From Candidatus Gastranaerophilales bacterium (GTDB lineage: Bacteria > Cyanobacteriota > Vampirovibrionia > Gastranaerophilales > Gastranaerophilaceae), in assembly GCA_944323945.1 (NCBI GenBank), contig CALUUL010000089.1:1-6220 (forward strand): a stretch of 6,220 nt of DNA, read 5' to 3'. Under the pieces are notes generated by a model. That model was not told where the DNA came from and ran no database searches. It was given only the letters and a program-made list of their open reading frames with translations. This document shows positions 4,433 through 6,220 of this stretch, piece by piece. Positions within the stretch are counted from its first letter, which is position 1, and every line of letters begins with the position of its first letter. Both the position numbers and the translations under genes were made by a program.

Positions 4433-6220
4433 CTAAGCAACTCCATCATCGCTAAAGAGTTCTTTTTCAAGCTCTTTAATTGCTTCTTCGTATTTAGCCT
4501 TTCCGCCGAATTCTTTGATTATCTCCACAGGTGTTCCGATTTCATCAAAAGGTTGGAAATATAAAATTTCTCTATTTTCAATTTCTTCAATGCCACCATC
4601 AGAGAATTTATCAATCAAGGCGTTAAGAACTTTTCTTGCTTTTTCTGAATATTTAGCGAAGTAATTTCTTTTCTTAACTTTTTGTGCCCTTTCTTTTCTT
4701 GATAGTGGTGGCATATCAAAAGTTACATGGCAAATCAAATCAAAAACACTTAAATCTTTGCCTGTTTTTTGTTTAACTTCTTCCCTTAATTCATCAAGCA
4801 TTATACCTTGTTCTATCAGTTCATCAATAATTGCTGATTTTTTATCGGCTTCTGTCCATTTTTTGATAAAATCATCCATTGACGCAAACTGTGCTTTTAG
4901 ATTCTTTTTAGTGTAATCTACAAGGCTTTCTGTTATTAATTTGCCATCTTTGCCATAATATTGAACTCTTTCACCTACTTGCACAACTTCAATTCCATTC
5001 ACATAGAATTTTTTGGTAGGGTTTTCAACATCGGTAATATCAATATTTGGTGGAATTTCAACAATGGTTTCGCCATCAGGAAGTTCATCAATCAAAGTTT
5101 CAACTTCTTCTTTTGTCTGCTCATCTTTTGGCATTTCTTCAGATTCTTTTACGTCTTTTATCTGAACAGGTTCGCCGTCAAAATCTTTATCTTCAAAAAG
5201 TCTTGTAACACCTCTAAAATCAAGAATAGTAAAATACCATTTGCCATAATCAGGTCTTAAACGTGTTCCACGACCGATAATTTGTTTAAATTCTGTCATT
5301 GAATTGATGTTGCTATCTATTGCTATAAGTTTGCAGGTTTTAGCGTCAACTCCTGTTGTCATTAGCTTTGAAGTTGTAGCAATTACAGGATAAGTCATTT
5401 CAGGGTCAATAAAATTATCTAGCTCTTTTTTACCTTCATCGTTATCACCTGTAATTTGCATTATATACTTTGAGTTTTCTGCTACCATATCAGGATTTTC
5501 ATTAACCAAAGCTTGGCGCATTCTTGCTGCGTGGTCAATATCAGTACAGAAAACAATTGTTTTATCATATCTGTTATTATTCTTTAGGTATTGAGTTATT
5601 CTTTTTGCGACAAGTTCTGTTCTTTCATCAACAACAATTTTCTTATCAAAATCTTTTACATTAAATTCCTCGTCAGGAACTTCATTTCCATATTTATCAA
5701 TTGTGCCTTGTGGTAGTTTTAAGCCATCCATATCAATATTAATTATCGGTCTAATAACTTTGTATGGAGCAAGAAAACCATCTTCAATGCCTTGTTTTAG
5801 AGAATATGTATAGATAGGTTCGCCAAAATATTCGATATTGGAAACTTCTTTTGTTTCTTTAGGCGTTGCAGTTAAACCTAAATGAGTAGCAGATGAAAAA
5901 TAATCTAACACCTCTCGCCAAGCTGAATCATCTTTTGCACTTCCCCTATGGCACTCATCAATTACAATTAAATCAAAGAAATCTTTCGAAAATTCTTTGT
6001 AGGCGTCTTTGTCTTCATCGTTTCCGGTAATTCCTTGATACAAGGCTAAATATATTTCATAAGATTTATCAATATGGCGTTTTGTAATCTTTGTCATTTT
6101 ATCGCCAAATGGTGCGAAATCTTGACTTTTGGTCTGATCAACCAAAATATTTCTATCAGCTAAGAATAAAATTCGTTTTTTCTTTTTAGCTTTCCATAAT
6201 CGCCAAATAATCTGAAATGC
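4433..6220 (-). CDS. hsdR: Type I restriction-modification restriction subunit HsdR (5' end missing)
   Basis: 595 codons are visible, open to the window edge; a TTG at 6145 is an internal Leu, not the start. HsdR is the ATP-driven DNA translocase and endonuclease of the complex. Numbering from the first visible codon, the superfamily 2 helicase motifs are: ADRNILVDQ at 21-29 (motif Ia), DECH at 88-91 (Walker B), TATP at 117-120 (III), TIVFC at 221-225 (IV), [12 protein letters not shown] at 282-293 (V) and [12 protein letters not shown] at 313-324 (VI). A Glu- and Asp-rich linker follows (about 350-400), then a C-terminal domain (about 440-590) like that of EcoEI R, pointing to type IB. The N-terminal nuclease domain and Walker A should lie upstream, as roughly 200 residues are missing compared with relatives of about 800. 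All visible motifs are intact. The TAG directly abuts gene A's ATG. Confidence 0.96.
   Translation of the reverse strand, partial: AFQIIWRLWKAKKKKRILFLADRNILVDQTKSQDFAPFGDKMTKITKRHIDKSYEIYLALYQGITGNDEDKDAYKEFSKDFFDLIVIDECHRGSAKDDSAWREVLDYFSSATHLGLTATPKETKEVSNIEYFGEPIYTYSLKQGIEDGFLAPYKVIRPIINIDMDGLKLPQGTIDKYGNEVPDEEFNVKDFDKKIVVDERTELVAKRITQYLKNNNRYDKTIVFCTDIDHAARMRQALVNENPDMVAENSKYIMQITGDNDEGKKELDNFIDPEMTYPVIATTSKLMTTGVDAKTCKLIAIDSNINSMTEFKQIIGRGTRLRPDYGKWYFTILDFRGVTRLFEDKDFDGEPVQIKDVKESEEMPKDEQTKEEVETLIDELPDGETIVEIPPNIDITDVENPTKKFYVNGIEVVQVGERVQYYGKDGKLITESLVDYTKKNLKAQFASMDDFIKKWTEADKKSAIIDELIEQGIMLDELREEVKQKTGKDLSVFDLICHVTFDMPPLSRKERAQKVKKRNYFAKYSEKARKVLNALIDKFSDGGIEEIENREILYFQPFDEIGTPVEIIKEFGGKAKYEEAIKELEKELFSDDGVA
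4441..4444 (-). promoter_or_regulatory. Ribosome site of gene A, inside the hsdR 3' end
   Basis: GGAG on the minus strand, within hsdR's final codons (Asp-Gly-Val-Ala) and 8 bases before gene A's ATG. It supports the start at 4432 and coupling to hsdR translation. Confidence 0.6.

Noticed and set aside
6143..6145. TTG as start codon of hsdR
   Set aside because: The frame stays open to the window edge, and the 25 codons upstream ([10 protein letters not shown]...ILFLADRNI) are typical HsdR sequence leading into motif Ia. The TTG is an internal leucine.
1..6220. CRISPR array, tRNA, rRNA, insertion sequence or integrase
   Set aside because: No short regularly spaced repeats, no tRNA-like cloverleaf and no transposase or integrase motifs were seen. 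Nearly all the window is accounted for by the hsd operon.

Overview
The window carries most of a Type I restriction-modification operon, all on the minus strand and read from high to low coordinates: hsdR (5' end cut by the window edge), a small membrane-anchored protein (gene A), hsdM, a second membrane-anchored protein (gene B), and hsdS. After a 107-base gap, a final gene on the same strand begins at position 60 and runs out of the window with what looks like a signal peptide.

The organism has low GC and uses clear Shine-Dalgarno sites (GGAGG-type before gene B and the last gene, AGAGGA before hsdM). It uses TGA as a stop and TGG for Trp, so the standard bacterial code fits. The strong Shine-Dalgarno sites argue mildly against Bacteroidota. 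A low-GC host-associated or environmental bacterium is plausible, but the genus cannot be fixed from these bases.

The operon is packed with no room for internal terminators. hsdR's TAG is followed directly by gene A's ATG. Gene A and hsdM are 11 bases apart, and the hsdM ribosome site overlaps gene A's stop. Gene B starts 20 bases inside hsdM and ends in a 4-base ATGA overlap with hsdS. HsdM plus HsdS should form the modification methyltransferase, and adding HsdR should give the restriction complex. HsdR's C-terminal part looks like the EcoEI/EcoAI (type IB) lineage. HsdS is a complete two-TRD specificity subunit built from two similar halves.

The unusual part is the R-A-M-B-S order. Two unrecognised genes, each with one N-terminal membrane helix and a helical, probably cytoplasmic body, sit between the three classical subunits and are translationally tied to them. 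Both are visibly more AT-rich than hsdR and hsdM. They are the best candidates for something undescribed here. Their function cannot be read from the sequence.
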